This document shows, piece after piece, positions 8,210-17,128 of a stretch of 64,000 nt of DNA. The position numbers and the translations under genes were made by a program. The DNA lies in NCBI GenBank assembly GCA_965221795.1, contig OZ244914.1, positions 2,852,001 to 2,916,000 of the forward strand, given 5' to 3'. Position 1 is the first letter of the stretch. The number at the start of each line of letters is the position of its first letter. A model generated the notes under the pieces. That model worked only from the letters and a program-made list of their open reading frames with translations. It did no database searches and had not been told where the DNA came from. The DNA is from VYFG01 sp965221795 (GTDB taxonomy: Bacteria > Pseudomonadota > Gammaproteobacteria > Arenicellales > Poriferihabitantaceae).

Positions 8210-8476
8210 ATGATCAATGAAACAGAAGCGTTGGAAATCGCCACGCAATACCTCTATGAGCAGTATCAGGCGTCCGATGTATCCATCCGTGTCAGGGACC
8301 GACAGATTGAACTGACAGAAGATGACCCGGGGCTTGTGATGATGGGATTATTGGGAACATTTTATACCGTGACATTTCATTGCCACTCCCAGCCCCATTC
8401 CTTTGATCCAGATTACATTATCTTGTTGGTAAATGCCAAAACGGGTGAGCCCTTATGGTATCCGGGGGAGCATTGA
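8210..8476 (+). CDS. Small hypothetical protein
   Basis: An 88-residue protein (starts MINETEALEIATQYL, ends LLVNAKTGEPLWYPGEH). The helix-then-strand layout with a closing 'VNAKTGE' resembles small immunity- or PepSY-like folds, but I would not assign a family. It precedes the PhzF-like gene by six bases, so they are probably co-transcribed. The 100 bases upstream show no clear promoter. Confidence 0.5.
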   Translation: MINETEALEIATQYLYEQYQASDVSIRVRDRQIELTEDDPGLVMMGLLGTFYTVTFHCHSQPHSFDPDYIILLVNAKTGEPLWYPGEH

Positions 8477-8482
8477 GCGCAT

Positions 8483-9385
8483 GTGCAGGGCCGGAATCAA
8501 GTGACACTCCAGACATACATTGTGGATGTATTCGCTTCAGAGCCCTTGAGCGGGAATCCTCTTGCAGTTGTACTGGGAGAGGCTTTTCCAGAAGAACAAC
8601 GCATGCAGAAAATTGCCGCAGAAATGAATTTCTCAGAAACTGTCTTTGCTATTTTTGCAGAGCAGAGAGGAAAGTATCCCATTCGGATTTTCACGCCGGC
8701 TCAGGAGATTCAGTTTGCCGGTCACCCTATCATTGGTACGGCGGCAGTTCTCCGGCAGTTTCATGATGCGGCGGTTACACATTCCATGATGCTTGATACT
8801 CGAATCGGTCCTTTGGAGGTGGATTTTGAAAAAGATGGAAAGGATGTCGAGATGATCTGGATGCAAAGCCCGGTTTCACAGTTTGGTCAAACCTTGCCCC
8901 ACGAATTAGTTTGTGGGTCGGTAGGGCTCCGGGTGGCTGATTTGGATAGTTCGCTGCCAGTTCAGGTGATCTCGGCGGGAACAGCGGCCCTGCTGGTTCC
9001 AGTGCGAACGGCCGATGCCCTCTATCGTGCCCATTTGGATCTCGAACAACACCTTTCCTTGGCCAGGAAGGGTGTCCCCAAACTGATCTACCTTTTCTGC
9101 CGCGAGACCCGGCAGGCCGAAAATGACTTTCAGGCGCGCTTTTTCTTTGATGCCAATGGAGCACGTGAGGATCCGGCGACAGGCAATGGGGCGGCATTTT
9201 TCGGTGCCTATCTGTTGCGATATCTACCCGCATGTATGTCCCGATTCCCTGTCAGGATTGAACAGGGGTATTCTCTTGGCCGCCCGTCGTTGATTCATGT
9301 GCGAACTGCTCGCGGCAACGATTCCAGAATTCAGGTTGGCGGCTCGGTATATCCTGTACTGCAAGGAAAAATGCTGGTCTCATGA
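8483..9385 (+). CDS. PhzF family (isomerase/epimerase-like) protein
   Basis: About 300 residues with the diaminopimelate-epimerase-like fold typical of PhzF: the start TYIVDVFASEPLSGNPLAVVL, the active-site MNFSETVFA segment, the FAGHPIIGTA motif and DPATGNGAAFFGAYL near residue 235. Start is GTG, either 8483 or 8501; the second gives the more usual N-terminus. PhzF relatives outside phenazine clusters have mostly unknown substrates. No other phenazine genes are here. Confidence 0.85.
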   Translation: MQGRNQVTLQTYIVDVFASEPLSGNPLAVVLGEAFPEEQRMQKIAAEMNFSETVFAIFAEQRGKYPIRIFTPAQEIQFAGHPIIGTAAVLRQFHDAAVTHSMMLDTRIGPLEVDFEKDGKDVEMIWMQSPVSQFGQTLPHELVCGSVGLRVADLDSSLPVQVISAGTAALLVPVRTADALYRAHLDLEQHLSLARKGVPKLIYLFCRETRQAENDFQARFFFDANGAREDPATGNGAAFFGAYLLRYLPACMSRFPVRIEQGYSLGRPSLIHVRTARGNDSRIQVGGSVYPVLQGKMLVS

Positions 9386-9436
9386 CACAGGTCTACTGCC
9401 GATCCGAAACCATCTGCCAGGAGTAAGACAAGCCTA

Positions 9437-10300
9437 ATGACCATGGTTGATCCTCATTGCCGATCCGATTCGCTGGACGATGAAACGGCGGGTCGACTCA
9501 TCAGTCGATTGGAAAGTCGAGCCAAGGATAGGGTCTTTATGCGGCTGTTTGACCGTTATGCGGATTTGCTCACATTTACCGACCAAACCTCGACTTTGGA
9601 AGTAGGGTGTGGGACCGGGGCCATGATACGTTCACTGCTTCGCAAACCGAATTTTCGTGGCAAGATTACCGGGATTGACCAGAGTCCGGCATTCATTGAG
9701 GCTGCGAGAGGATTCGCTGAACAGGCCGGGATATCAGATCGTGTGGAGTTTCAGGTCGGTGATGCGCATGCGCTTTCGTGGGAGGCGGGAGTATTTGATC
9801 TGGTGATTGCCCATACGGTAGTCAGTCATGTGCGACAACCCCAGTCGGTAATCTGTGAGTTTGCACGTGTTTTGCGTCAGGGAGGCTTGCTGGTGATTTT
9901 CGATGGTGACTATTCGTCCCTGACCTATTCGTTTCCCGATGATCCGGAATTGGGTCGAAAAATGGATCGTGCGCTGGCCGAAACGACGTTTCACAATCCT
10001 CAAGTAATGCGGGACTTGATCGAACTGCTTCCTGCCAATGGATTTCACATTCAGGAAACACTAGCGGAGGTGGTTGCAGAAATCGGCGAAGCAAGCTATT
10101 TCAAGTCCTTTGCGGATACTTATGCTCCCTTGGTGGCGAATACGGGTAGGATGAATTCACAGGAGGTGGAACGCTGGATGGAGGGTCAGAAAACACGGAT
10201 GATCGCACATCGGTTTTTTGCTTCCTGCAATTATTTTACCTATTTTTCGCAACGGAATGCAGGTAGTGGAAGTATCCCCCCGATCAGTGAATCCGTATAG
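9437..10300 (+). CDS. SAM-dependent methyltransferase (class I)
   Basis: A 287-residue protein with motif I LEVGCGTGAMIRSLL, an acidic residue after the second strand (GIDQSP), the QVGDAHALSW segment and VLRQGGLLVIFDGDY, all as in ubiquinone/arsenite-type methyltransferases. No signal peptide. The substrate is unknown. It ends a run of plus-strand genes that may be one transcript from about 8.2 kb. Confidence 0.8.
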   Translation: MTMVDPHCRSDSLDDETAGRLISRLESRAKDRVFMRLFDRYADLLTFTDQTSTLEVGCGTGAMIRSLLRKPNFRGKITGIDQSPAFIEAARGFAEQAGISDRVEFQVGDAHALSWEAGVFDLVIAHTVVSHVRQPQSVICEFARVLRQGGLLVIFDGDYSSLTYSFPDDPELGRKMDRALAETTFHNPQVMRDLIELLPANGFHIQETLAEVVAEIGEASYFKSFADTYAPLVANTGRMNSQEVERWMEGQKTRMIAHRFFASCNYFTYFSQRNAGSGSIPPISESV

Positions 10301-10843
10301 AAATACAGCGACTACGACGAAATGTACCAATGCTATAAACCGACTGTGGGTGGTACCAAGCAATGGAAGCCTATCTCCGAACCGACGCCCTTGGATCCTT
10401 CTGTTCCTGTACCTAACCTTGCGGGTGCCATCAACGCATTCGCAAAACTCCAATTCCGGCCCCCGCTCCGACGTGCCGGTGTGATGCCGAATGGTGGTCT
10501 TGACGAACCCGAATCTCGTCAAGCCCAGAGAGACCATGGCAAAAAATGCCAGCTGAAACTGCCGTACGGCCATGGCGGCTCATCATATCCCTCGAACGCG
10601 CCGGTCATTCAATCCGGCGGGCTCCTGTTCGGTGTGATGGGTTCTCCCCGGACATTCTGGAACCATGGCATCCAGGGGAAAAATGCAACCGTTTGTATTG
10701 GCCCAATCTATCGGGTTGAAAACTTAAATGAAACGTTATAACATTCTATTTATGATCGCTTGCGATGATTCATGGAGTCCCCGGAGGGCTGGTCCGGCCG
10801 GTCCCCATACGGCCGGGTCGCGGCGGCGCGAGCGAGGCCGGGT
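10301..10843 (+). other. Long leader region before the metallophore/cobalamin-type ABC operon; weak B12-box-like segment
   Basis: No convincing gene is seen in these 540 bases. A GGGTGCC at about 10423, a CGGCCCCCGC at 10457-10466 and AAGCCCAGAGAGACC at 10521-10535 appear in the order of cobalamin-riboswitch elements (GGTGCC, CCCCGC, AAGCCAGGAGACC), and a GACGA/TCGTC hairpin precedes the last one. The GCCACTG element and the GGGAA/GGTG part are not found, so this is at best a degenerate or divergent riboswitch. Confidence 0.2.
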
Positions 10844-11629
10844 ATGACGGAGTCGGCTTTTTTGTCAGTGCGCGATCTGTCCTGCATGGTCGGCAACAGC
10901 ACCCGACTGGTGGAGGCGGTGTCGTTTGATCTGGAGGAAGGAGCGATTCTGGCGATTGTCGGTCCGAACGGTGCCGGCAAGACCACCCTGCTGCATTTGC
11001 TGTGTGGACTCCAGGGAAGCACGGCTGGGGAGGTCTGGCTGCAGGGCGATCGCCTGCGGCGGCTGTCGGCTCGGGAGCGTGCCCGCCGGATGGCGGTGGT
11101 CGGTCAGCAGGAGCAGCCGGACGGGCGGTTGACCCTGCGGGACTATGTGGCACTGGGGCAGGTTCCGATTTGGACCGATCACTCGGCGGCGGTACATGCA
11201 GCGGCACTGGAGCGGGTTCTGAAGCGAACCGGGCTGCAGTCGAAGGCTCACCAGCTGATGGCCCGGTTGTCCGGGGGCGAGCGCCAGCGGGCGCATATTG
11301 CGCGGGCGCTGGCACAGCAGCCGTCGCTGCTGTTTTTGGATGAACCGACGAACCATTTGGATCCTGATGCCAAGGGCCGGGTGCTGTCGCTGGTGGTTGA
11401 ACTGGACATTACCGTGGTCCTGGTGGTCCATGACCTGGTGATGGTCCCGACCTTTGCCACTCATGTAGCACTGATGAAATCGGCCCGGATGACCGGATTC
11501 GGGCCAGTGGACCAGGTATTGACGCCAGCGCGGGTGCGTGAAACCTTTGGCGTCGATTACCTGCGTTTTCACCACGAAGGGAGGGTGATCCCAGCCCTCG
11601 ATATTCGGAAGACCCGTGGTTCTTTATGA
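10844..11629 (+). CDS. ABC transporter ATP-binding protein (FecE/BtuD type)
   Basis: A 261-residue ATPase for an iron-chelate/heme/cobalamin-class importer. Walker A GPNGAGKTT, signature LSGGERQRAHIARAL, Walker B LLFLDEPTNHLD and the switch VVHDL are present. ATG at 10844 gives the family N-terminus; an in-frame ATG at 10772 would add 24 residues rich in Arg and Gly and is unlikely. The binding protein starts 10 bases later and the permease follows. The three genes look richer in G+C than the flanks, which may reflect transfer. Confidence 0.85.
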   Translation: MTESAFLSVRDLSCMVGNSTRLVEAVSFDLEEGAILAIVGPNGAGKTTLLHLLCGLQGSTAGEVWLQGDRLRRLSARERARRMAVVGQQEQPDGRLTLRDYVALGQVPIWTDHSAAVHAAALERVLKRTGLQSKAHQLMARLSGGERQRAHIARALAQQPSLLFLDEPTNHLDPDAKGRVLSLVVELDITVVLVVHDLVMVPTFATHVALMKSARMTGFGPVDQVLTPARVRETFGVDYLRFHHEGRVIPALDIRKTRGSL

Positions 11630-11639
11630 CGATGATACG

Positions 11640-12602
11640 ATGAGAAAATCCTTACTAAAGATTTTTTGTTGGTTGTTTTGGATGGTTGGCGGGTGCAGCG
11701 TCGCCGCGGCGCAGTCGTTGACAGTGGACAATTGTGGCAAGCCGCTGGTGTTCGAGACGCCGCCGCAGCGGATGGTGGTGCATGACATGAACATGGCTGA
11801 CATGGTCTTTGCATTGGACCTACAGGATCGGACGGTCGGGCTGACCGGCATTACGGGCTGGTACAAGACCAGTCCGCAATTCGACGCCCTGCGGGGTGAG
11901 ATTCCCGAGCTGGCACCGAAATATCCCACAGTCGAGAATCTGGTGGCGGTGGATGCCGACCTGTTTTTTGCCGGCTGGTATTATGGCATGAAGCCCGGTG
12001 GGGACGTGACCCCGGACACGCTGGCACCGTTTGGCATCCAGACCCTGATCCTGACTGAAAGCTGTATTCATCTGGACAAGGATCGCCCACCCGCCAGCAT
12101 GGACCTGCTGTTCGATGATGTGCTGCGCTTGGGCCGGGTGATGCAGGTGACGGGCAAGGCCGAAATGTTGGTGGCGGGCTGGCGAGCGGAGTTGGCCGCC
12201 TTGGGAGTGCAGACGGCGGAGTTGCCTCGTCCCCGCGTCTTTCTGCTGGACGGTCCGGCGGATGCGCCCTTCACGGCTGGACGGTTTGCCATTCCGGATG
12301 CGATGATTTCGGCCGCTGGCGGGGTCAATATCACCCATGACCTGGACACCAGCTGGGGCCGCACTTCATGGGAAGCGGTGGCGGCAGCGAACCCCGAATT
12401 TCTGGTGCTGTTGGACTACCAGACCGGCAATGGGGCGGTCGATACGTTCCGTTTTCTACAGGAGCATCCACTGATGTCGGAGATTGATGCGGTGAAGAAC
12501 GAACGCTGGATTGGCCTGCGGTATGAAGAGCTGACGCCGGGGCCGGCCAACATTGGTGCGATCCGCAAGCTGGCCGAGGCCCTGCATCCCGAGATTCACT
12601 GA
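11640..12602 (+). CDS. ABC transporter substrate-binding protein (BtuF/FepB-like)
   Basis: A 320-residue periplasmic protein with a clear Sec signal (MRKSLLKIFCWLFWMVGG, Ala-rich cleavage near AAAQ). The mature protein starts with the family pattern PPQRMVVHDMNMADMVFALDL and ends WIGLRYEELTPGPANIGAIRKLAEAL, as in single-domain metal-chelate binding proteins joined by a long helix. It captures a siderophore, heme or corrinoid for the FecCD permease. The ligand cannot be told from sequence. Confidence 0.8.
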   Translation: MRKSLLKIFCWLFWMVGGCSVAAAQSLTVDNCGKPLVFETPPQRMVVHDMNMADMVFALDLQDRTVGLTGITGWYKTSPQFDALRGEIPELAPKYPTVENLVAVDADLFFAGWYYGMKPGGDVTPDTLAPFGIQTLILTESCIHLDKDRPPASMDLLFDDVLRLGRVMQVTGKAEMLVAGWRAELAALGVQTAELPRPRVFLLDGPADAPFTAGRFAIPDAMISAAGGVNITHDLDTSWGRTSWEAVAAANPEFLVLLDYQTGNGAVDTFRFLQEHPLMSEIDAVKNERWIGLRYEELTPGPANIGAIRKLAEALHPEIH

Positions 12603-12606
12603 AGTG

Positions 12607-13617
12607 ATGCGCGGTGGCCCTCCGCTGTGGCTGGTGGGCGCGGTGGTGCTGCCCCTGCTGTGGTTGGGATCAATCGGGTATGGGGCGACCCCGATCCCGG
12701 TTTCGGAGGTGCTGGTGGCGATTGCCCGCGGTACTGGTCTGGCCGACGGCGAACTGTCGGCGCTGCATCGGATCGTGTTTGAGCTACGCCTGCCGCGGGC
12801 ACTGTTTGCTACCATGATCGGGGCCGGCCTGGGCATTGTGGGTGTGATTCTGCAGACCACGACACGCAATGACCTAGCTGATCCGTTCCTGTTCGGCCTG
12901 TCTTCCGGGGCGGCGGCGGGGGCGGTGTTTGTGATTACCGTGACGGGTGAAGTTCTGGGCTACTGGACTTTGCCGCTGGCGGCCTTTTGCGGCGGGTTGC
13001 TGGCATCGGGGGTGGTGCTGGCATTGGTGCAAGGGTTAGGCACCAGTGCACCGGAGAAACTGATTCTGGCCGGGCTGGCAGTGTCGTTTCTGTTTTCGGC
13101 ACTGACCAATTATCTGATTTTTGACGGCGACAGTCGGGCCGCGCACTCAATCGTGTTTTGGATGCTGGGCGGTCTGGGACTAGCGCGCTGGGAGACATTC
13201 CCGCTGGTTGGGGTTGGGCTTCTGCTGGTGCTGGCCTATGCGGGCTATCGTCATCGTTGGTTGGACACGCTGTTGACCGGTGACCGGACGGCCGCCACCC
13301 TGGGGGTTCCGGTGCCGGGTGTGCGGTGGCGGATGTTCCTGGTGGCGGCACTAGCGACGGCGGTGTTTGTCTCGGTCGCGGGGGTGATTGGCTTTGTGGG
13401 GCTGATGGTACCGCATATCGCCCGGGGGTTGGTTGGACCACTGCATCGCCACCTGTTGCCGATGGCCGCTGTGGTCGGCGCGGCGCTGCTGACCGGCTCC
13501 GACCTGTTGTGCCGGTTTCTGCTGGCACCGCAGGAGTTGCCGGTCGGCATCATCACCACCTCCCTCGGTGCTATTTTCGTGTTCCTGCTACTGATCCGGA
13601 ATCGCAACCAACCGTAA
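12607..13617 (+). CDS. ABC transporter permease (FecCD/BtuC type)
   Basis: A 336-residue membrane protein with about ten hydrophobic segments. Family landmarks are LRLPRALFATMIGAGLGIVG, the NDLADPFLFGLSSGAAAGA segment, GVIGFVGLMVPHIARGLVG and the ending ELPVGIITTSLGAIFVFLLL. ATG at 12607 lies four bases after the stop of the binding-protein gene; an in-frame GTG at 12553 would overlap that gene. It completes the importer. Confidence 0.88.
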   Translation: MRGGPPLWLVGAVVLPLLWLGSIGYGATPIPVSEVLVAIARGTGLADGELSALHRIVFELRLPRALFATMIGAGLGIVGVILQTTTRNDLADPFLFGLSSGAAAGAVFVITVTGEVLGYWTLPLAAFCGGLLASGVVLALVQGLGTSAPEKLILAGLAVSFLFSALTNYLIFDGDSRAAHSIVFWMLGGLGLARWETFPLVGVGLLLVLAYAGYRHRWLDTLLTGDRTAATLGVPVPGVRWRMFLVAALATAVFVSVAGVIGFVGLMVPHIARGLVGPLHRHLLPMAAVVGAALLTGSDLLCRFLLAPQELPVGIITTSLGAIFVFLLLIRNRNQP

Positions 13618-13713
13618 CCATCAGACCTCTTTCCGGCAGATTCCCTGACGGGGCTGCGCTACTCTGGAGAGGGATTGCACTTCAGAGTGTGGCGGGGTCG
13701 ATGATTTTGGGAT

Positions 13714-14733
13714 TCAGACGGCATTGGGCGCAGTGGAAATACCGATTTCATAGAGACAATCTCCCCGTTCAACCCGAGCAGGTACTCGGGAACTCAATAC
13801 GGTACCTGCCGCCTTGAATCGCAAGGTTACCGGATCGGTCATGGGGATGTCTGGACAGTGTATCCATCCAGCCACGTCATCAACTTGCACCTGATCTTTC
13901 AAGAGGGGAGCGGGCTCGAAAACCCCCTCATTTTGTGCATAGAGATACGAGTTCCCGGAGTGAAGGCAGAAAAATTCTGTCGATGAACAGACCGTCTGGG
14001 TATCCCCGTGGTATACCCCGCAAGTGGCAAGGTAACGGGGTAACGCATGATGGAGCAATTTCATTGCCGCCGTATCAACATTCCCTCCACCCGCCATTTC
14101 CGCCGTCATGCCGAGTACACTTTGACGCATGGCGGCGGATGTGGAATACCCTGAACCTCGGGACTCCGGGTGCAGTACCGCTCGTGGAAATCCCAGCTCA
14201 TGTACCAGTATCTTTTGGGCCTCTCTCTTTTCCGGCTCATCAAAGTTGGTCAACAGAAGGGTTGGCTTCCGATATCTCATCGAACTGCCACCGGAGTGGA
14301 TATCGAGCATGTAATCCGCCTGCGGCATGATCTCATGCTCAATGAAGTGCGCAATCATACCGGTAGGTCCCACCAGTAGATTGGTGCCCGAAAACATTCG
14401 ATTCAGATTTCCGTCATCCAGCGGTGAAGTCCGCAGACCGGCTCTTGCAGCCGGATAGTTGGCCATCGGCAAAATGATCACCTGACCAGTAATCTGATCC
14501 GTGTTCAGGGTTTGAGCCAGCCTTGACAGTGCTACCTGCCCTTCGTATTCGTCGCCGTGAATTCCGCCAAGCAGCAACACCACTGGGCCATCGCCATTTC
14601 GGATGGATACGATTGGCACAGGGATCCAGCCATATGCGGATCGATGCACGGAGTGAGGAACTCGGCAGAATCCACTATGCTGCCCATTTTTCTTGAGGTC
14701 GACCTCGCAGGTTACTTGCGTCCTGTTTGACAC
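13714..14733 (-). CDS. Succinylglutamate desuccinylase/aspartoacylase family, DoeB-like N-acetyl-diaminobutyrate deacetylase
   Basis: A 339-residue zinc carboxypeptidase-like deacylase. Zn ligands are seen in GGIHGDEYEGQ (His and Glu) and MLDIHSGG (His); the GDEYEGQ form is that of DoeB-type enzymes, which remove acetate from N2-acetyl-2,4-diaminobutyrate in ectoine breakdown. No other ectoine genes lie next to it, so the substrate is inferred. The start is GTG at 14733. A perfect 8-bp inverted repeat lies 41 bases upstream. Confidence 0.7.
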   Translation of the reverse strand: MSNRTQVTCEVDLKKNGQHSGFCRVPHSVHRSAYGWIPVPIVSIRNGDGPVVLLLGGIHGDEYEGQVALSRLAQTLNTDQITGQVIILPMANYPAARAGLRTSPLDDGNLNRMFSGTNLLVGPTGMIAHFIEHEIMPQADYMLDIHSGGSSMRYRKPTLLLTNFDEPEKREAQKILVHELGFPRAVLHPESRGSGYSTSAAMRQSVLGMTAEMAGGGNVDTAAMKLLHHALPRYLATCGVYHGDTQTVCSSTEFFCLHSGNSYLYAQNEGVFEPAPLLKDQVQVDDVAGWIHCPDIPMTDPVTLRFKAAGTVLSSRVPARVERGDCLYEIGISTAPNAV

Positions 14734-14773
14734 AGTTTCATTGTGAATGCGGAAAATTTCGATGCCTTATAGG

Positions 14774-14799
14774 AATCTGTCGCACGGACGTGACAGATT
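14774..14799. promoter_or_regulatory. Inverted repeat upstream of the DoeB-like gene, candidate operator
   Basis: AATCTGTC at 14774-14781 and GACAGATT at 14792-14799 form a perfect 8-bp inverted repeat with a 10-base spacer, 41 bases before the GTG start of the minus-strand gene. This could be an operator or a 5'-leader hairpin. The rest of 14734-15081 shows no gene. Confidence 0.35.
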
Positions 14800-15081
14800 G
14801 TATATCAGGAATAGAGTTTCAGGCGGAACTTCATGAAGGGTTCAGGCGAAGGATGTGCACAGATCATCAGGATTTGGGGTGTATCTCTTGACTCACCGAA
14901 CATTGGCATGGCAATTTCCCGGGCAGGATCTATCGGAAGGAACTCGACTGTCCGGCGCTGCCATTCCATGGGGTTTTTTGGGGCTTTGGAGCAGAGCGGT
15001 TTCTTGTGACGTTGTCCAGATTATCTATCCGGCGATTCGCTACCGAGGATCCTCTCATCGGCTAGCCAGTTCGGACCTTGC

Positions 15082-15858
15082 TTATTCACAGACCACTCCG
15101 TCGCCATCGCCATCCCGCATGAATCGGTATGCCGGATGGCGGCGTGATACCGGTGCGATGCCATGTCGTCGGGCCTCCTTACAGGTAATCCGCCCATTGC
15201 CGTTGTCATCATATCGGGAAAGTACGTCTTCCGGACTGTCCGAATACGTCATCGCTTCCATCGTTTTGGGGGAGGTTGGATGGCATACCACAGGCTCCAT
15301 CTCCGGGCTGGAGCAATGAGACAAAATCTGTTCCAAAGCGTCTGCCTCACGCTGATCAATGGTCAACCCATAAGCGAGACGAACCTCCACTACGCGGGTT
15401 GCGAACCAGCATCGATTGCGTTCGGGAATCCATTGTGCCGCATCCTTGGCTTGTTTCTGGGACCGGTTCAACTGGGGAGAGGCCAGGGTCAGATTCCGGA
15501 CATCCCGGGAAAAACGCATCCGGGTCTCTCGGTCTCTGCGGCAGAGTCCGGAGTCGTGAGCTTCACTGGTAGCAATGATATGCTCAATGTCGGTTTCCGT
15601 AATTGAGGAAAAACAGGTTCCGGTATAAGGGCTATATATGGAACCCAGTCGACGGACGATCTCATGCTCCACGGAAGGCGGATATCGGTAGTCACGCTTA
15701 CGGTTGTATTCGGAGCACCGCTCTTCGGGGGCCACCGTCAATCCCCGCCACATTCCAGTTTGTGCCTGACAGACATTGCCAACGCTGACTGCAAGAGCCA
15801 GACACATCACCATCAGCCCCCCGGGTCGTGATATGGCTCTCAGGACTCGCGGCTGCAT
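15082..15858 (-). CDS. Secreted HNH-type nuclease with C-terminal Excalibur calcium-binding domain
   Basis: A 258-residue protein with a Sec signal peptide (hydrophobic LMVMCLALAVSVG, cleavage near CQAQ). The central part (TDIEHIIATSEAHDSGLC, later NLTLASPQLNRSQK and DAAQWIPERNRCWFATRVVEV) follows the DUF1524/HNH pattern with the DxEHI core. The last 40 residues have Excalibur-like DxDxDGxxCE at DGDGDGVVCE, preceded by DDNGNGRITCKEA, a likely Ca-binding motif. It would act outside the cell on nucleic acid. The gene is alone, with no nearby competence genes. Confidence 0.75.
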   Translation of the reverse strand: MQPRVLRAISRPGGLMVMCLALAVSVGNVCQAQTGMWRGLTVAPEERCSEYNRKRDYRYPPSVEHEIVRRLGSIYSPYTGTCFSSITETDIEHIIATSEAHDSGLCRRDRETRMRFSRDVRNLTLASPQLNRSQKQAKDAAQWIPERNRCWFATRVVEVRLAYGLTIDQREADALEQILSHCSSPEMEPVVCHPTSPKTMEAMTYSDSPEDVLSRYDDNGNGRITCKEARRHGIAPVSRRHPAYRFMRDGDGDGVVCE

Positions 15859-15972
15859 ATGGGAGGAGCGGGCTTGACCAGCGCAATTTCCGTATAGAGT
15901 GGCTCAACATATCGGGCTCTGCTGGAACATGAAAAATAGAAATTTTTGGCAAGTCGGTTCATGCCGATCCAT

Positions 15973-16185
15973 TTAAACTTGAGTTATTTTTCTGAATTTA
16001 CGAAGGTACCATTCATCAAGGCGTACATCCCCATCGTTTGCGGATATATCTGAGCTATGCTGCGGTGAAATATATGGAATCCGATCTTCTATCTTTCGCA
16101 TGAATTCTCGATCATCATCTGTGATCGGACTGGATGCCCTAGCCCTCTCTCTCAGCTTGCGTATGTCGATTTTCTTCTTTACCAT
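15973..16185 (-). CDS. Small hypothetical protein
   Basis: A 70-residue charged protein (starts MVKKKIDIRKLRERARASS). Its ATG has a good ribosome site (GAGGAG, seven bases away) inside the end of the upstream gene at 16139-16489, which it overlaps by 47 bases. No family recognised. The tight overlap suggests the two are a functional pair. Confidence 0.5.
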   Translation of the reverse strand: MVKKKIDIRKLRERARASSPITDDDREFMRKIEDRIPYISPQHSSDISANDGDVRLDEWYLRKFRKITQV

Positions 16186-16489
16186 GGGACTCCTCGTTCG
16201 TAGAGTGACTCTGTTGATAATCGCGAAAGTGGCGGTGATTCAAGTCAGCTTGGGAATAGTGTTTTCTATTGATCCAGATAAAGCCATCCTCCTTGGAGAT
16301 TACGGCGACATCTATTGGCTCACCCACCGTCTCCGCCTCCAGGGATAGTTGTTTATCAAATGAGCTTAGTCGAACCAGTGTTGATGCGACCTCTGCCAGT
16401 TCCTTCAATGGAAGTATGCTAACCACATCCAGAATTCCACTGAATCTCCGCCTCATTAACCATTCCATCTTTTGTTCCGCCTGTCTCAT
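16139..16489 (-). CDS. Hypothetical protein overlapping a second small gene
   Basis: A 116-residue protein starting MRQAEQKMEWLMRRRFSG. The first 75 residues look globular (LKELAEVASTLVRL, EPIDVAVISKEDGFIWINR), the C-terminus is polar and overlaps the downstream gene in another frame. I do not recognise the family. The pair could be a small toxin-antitoxin or phage-derived unit, but nothing in the sequence proves it. Confidence 0.45.
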   Translation of the reverse strand: MRQAEQKMEWLMRRRFSGILDVVSILPLKELAEVASTLVRLSSFDKQLSLEAETVGEPIDVAVISKEDGFIWINRKHYSQADLNHRHFRDYQQSHSTNEESHGKEENRHTQAEREG

Positions 16490-17128
16490 CTAGGAATTTG
16501 GAACTTACGCCAAATCAATAGTCATAGATGGCCTCGGTCTCAGCGAATGATTCAATATGAAGGATTGATTTCGGAAATCTTGTTTACGGGCAGTTCTCTA
16601 TACTTCAAGATGTCGCCATACATTCCATACACCTGAAGCGGTAAAAATGCCCCGGTCTTGCCTGTTGACCTCAAGGAGTGGTGGTCAACTACCCGTTGAA
16701 TTTTACTCGGTGGCTGCTACTGACTGATCACTTTGGAAGGGGCTTCAAACTCACCTGTTCGGGAGCGTTGGAACTTCCTCTGACGCAGTACTTCTTTTCA
16801 CGGGGCCATGGTCAGCACGGGTGACATTGTGCGCCACCAGCCTCACCCTGAGGCGGTTCCCGATATCCCTGGCAACAATCGTTAGCTTATCGCAACCAGA
16901 GTCAAGTAAACTCGGGCATGTGCCGGCACACTGCAGGCAGGATGGTTTCTATCGTCTCCGACCAAGTCAAGCCAGTACGGGCCTGTCAGCAGATGCGCTC
17001 ATATTGGCATCAGATCGCTGACACCAAAACATCAGTTTTCGGGATTTGATCCATGGGTTCCTGTATGATTCGGCCAACATGGGTTCTGTACCTGTCGCTA
17101 ACTCCACTTTTGCAGGAAAGTTGCTTTG
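16490..17128. other. Intergenic stretch without recognisable gene
   Basis: About 640 bases between the divergent small minus-strand genes and the aminotransferase. No frame gives a convincing protein. The minus strand between about 16,890 and 17,000 has a short open stretch (TGLTWSETIETILPAV) that may be a gene remnant. No tRNA or repeat was seen. Confidence 0.4.

Noticed and set aside
10421..10540. Calling a true cobalamin riboswitch
   Set aside because: The GCCACTG and GGGAA...GGTG elements are missing; only a low-confidence note was kept.
10322..10741. 139-codon plus-strand frame before the chelate ABC operon
   Set aside because: No ribosome site, no homology pattern, high Pro/Gly/Asn; more likely untranslated leader.
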